Shown in pieces: positions 62,650 through 64,000 of a stretch of 64,000 nt of DNA. How positions within the stretch are numbered: the stretch's first letter is position 1; each line of letters begins with the position of its first letter. The stretch covers positions 6,873-70,872 of the forward strand of contig CALKHN010000074.1 of assembly GCA_937991535.1 (NCBI GenBank). Direction: 5' to 3'. This DNA is from an uncultured Sphingobacteriales bacterium (GTDB lineage Bacteria; Bacteroidota; Bacteroidia; Chitinophagales; Chitinophagaceae). The notes under the pieces were generated by a model, which was not told where the DNA came from, ran no database searches, and saw nothing but the letters and a program-made list of their open reading frames with translations. Made by a program: the position numbers and the translations under genes.

Positions 62650-63878
62650 ATGAAACGCAGAGCAATCATCAAAGGGCTTGGCCTGTTTCCTTTAGGCGGA
62701 ACTTTTTTAGGAACATTATTTTCCGGGGAAACTTTAAGAGCCTCGCCCATCTCTACACCCAAAAGGAACCTGCTTAAAGAACTGGGTGTGCGTACTTTCA
62801 TTAATGCCGCAGGAACATATACTACGATGACTGCATCGCTGATGCATGATGAAGTAGTCGAGGCTATAGCGCAAAGCTCAAAGGAGTTTTGTATGCTCAA
62901 CGATGTGCAGGACAGGGTAGGAGAAAAAATTGCGCAAATGGTACACGCCGAAGCAGCTATGGTAACAGCCGGCGCTTTCTCCGCGCTTACTCTGGGAATG
63001 GCAGGTATACTTACCGGTACCAACAAAGAAAAAGTAAAACAAATACCACACCGCCTGGAAGAATCGGGAATAAAGTCGGAAGTACTGCTGCAGAAAGGGC
63101 ATTATGACGGTTATGAGCAAGCGCTGCATAATACCGGCGTAAAGTTAATTCCTGTTGAAACAGCGGAGGATGTTGACCGTGCTGTAAATGAAAAAACGGC
63201 CGCTATGCATTTCCTGAACTGCAACGCTCCTGAAGGAAAAATAATGCATGAAGAATGGCTTCAACTGGCAAAAAATATAGCCTCCCTGCTACTATTGATA
63301 TTGCTGCCGATGTACCTCCGGTTTCCAACCTCTGGAAATATAATGATATGGGATTCAGTTTTGTGGCCATCTCGGGCGGTAAAGCACTTCGCGGACCCCA
63401 AAGCGCGGGTATTCTTATGGGTAAAAAGGATATTATAACCGCAGCCCGTTTAAATAACTCTCCTAATGGTATAACCATCGGAAGAGGCATGAAGGTGAAC
63501 AAAGAAGAGATGCTGGGCATGTATGCAGCACTGGAAAAATATATCAATCAGGATCATGATAAGGAATGGAAAACCTGGGAGAAAAGGATTGATGTTATTA
63601 ATAATGCCATAAAAAATATTGAGGGCGTAAAAACTACTGTTGTTGTTCCGCCGATAGCCAATCATACCCCAACATTACAGGTGTCGTGGGATAAAGACAA
63701 AATTAAAATAACCCGCGAAGAATTTATGGAAGGGCTTCGGAGCGGCGCAACATCTGTTGAAGTAATGGGCAATAAAGAGGGCGGGTTTAACACAACTGTG
63801 TTTATGCTAAACGACGGGGAAGAAAAAATTGTAGCCAGAAGATTGAAAGAAGAGTTTCTAAAAGCGGCAAACACGTAG
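62650..63878 (+). pseudogene. SelA-like PLP enzyme interrupted by a -1 frameshift at A6
   Basis: Two overlapping frames (62650-63438 and 63255-63878) together encode about 409 residues of a selenocysteine synthase/DgaE-like fold-I PLP protein. It has a Tat-like N-terminus (MKRRAIIKGLGLFPLGGTFLG), then LLKELGVRTFINAAGTYTTM and ALTLGMAGILTG. The second frame carries ISGGKALRGPQSAGILMG with the PLP lysine. The frames join exactly at A-AAA-AAT (63270-63276): reading AAA AAA TAT instead of AAA AAT ATA gives EEWLQLAKKYSLPATID, the expected helix-strand. A seventh A would restore it. Could be a decayed gene, a sequencing error, or programmed slippage. Confidence 0.8.
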
Positions 63879-64000
63879 TGGGCCGGTTAATAAACGAACA
63901 ATTAAAATAGAACACGCAAAGTATTTTTCCTGTATAAAAAATTAAATAGAATTATCCATTTAAGTCGCAAAGGCTTTGTGGTTGTAGGGTTTGTTTATCA

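Overview
The window is chromosomal DNA of a member of the Bacteroidota, most likely of the family Chitinophagaceae (the family level is inference). Support comes from Bacteroidota-type promoters (TAnnTTTG at -7), near absence of Shine-Dalgarno sites, type IX secretion proteins (PorP/SprF-like, a gliding-motility C-terminal domain, a DUF6089 barrel), a bacterial NfeD/slipin pair, and GH109, GH95-like and DUF4091 glycosidases. I found no tRNA, rRNA, CRISPR array, prophage or transposase gene. About 55 intact genes are tightly packed on both strands.

Layout. 1-10130: a phospholipase D-type protein cut by the window edge, two Hsp20 genes, a GT35 glucan phosphorylase relative lacking the PLP lysine, a Na/phosphate cotransporter, an mlaEFD lipid-transport operon, a small membrane protein and a tandem UspA protein. 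10178-18093, mostly minus strand: glucokinase, an alpha-oxoamine synthase, NADP isocitrate dehydrogenase, a CoA-binding protein and PEP carboxykinase, with engB on plus. 18459-28693, plus: aminopeptidase P, a pssA-purS-rsmI operon, a PepSY-like protein, an M1 peptidase, NfeD-slipin, a YdeI-type protein and a ChbG/YdjC deacetylase. 28938-39620: mutS, a SpoU methyltransferase, UbiA, a CPBP protease, ruvX, SMP-30, a nucleotidyltransferase, a DUF6089 barrel and lhgO. 39789-51858: a glycan and sugar region (GH95-like, desaturase, half a DUF1345 protein, GH32, DUF4091, LacI regulator, CutC, GH109). 52463-58448: two VOC proteins and a three-gene type IX secretion module. 58723-64000: CBS protein, DUF721, MFS transporter, yebC, carbonic anhydrase and a frameshifted SelA-like gene.

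Start codons. Several -7 boxes lie only 4-7 bases before a start codon (engB, SpoU, ubiA, ruvX), which implies leaderless or nearly leaderless mRNAs. In other genes the box overlaps the longest open frame and moves the start inward (pckA, CoA-binding protein). By contrast, the second Hsp20 gene has a full AAGGAGGT site.

Intergenic DNA is the most unusual part. It holds (i) a 114-bp MITE-like element with 21-bp terminal inverted repeats, two perfect hairpins and an 8-bp target duplication, one module of which recurs 17 kb away; (ii) spacers built of degenerate short 'words' shared between distant loci in both orientations; (iii) octamer or nonamer tandem arrays after gene ends; and (iv) remnants of at least three decayed genes.
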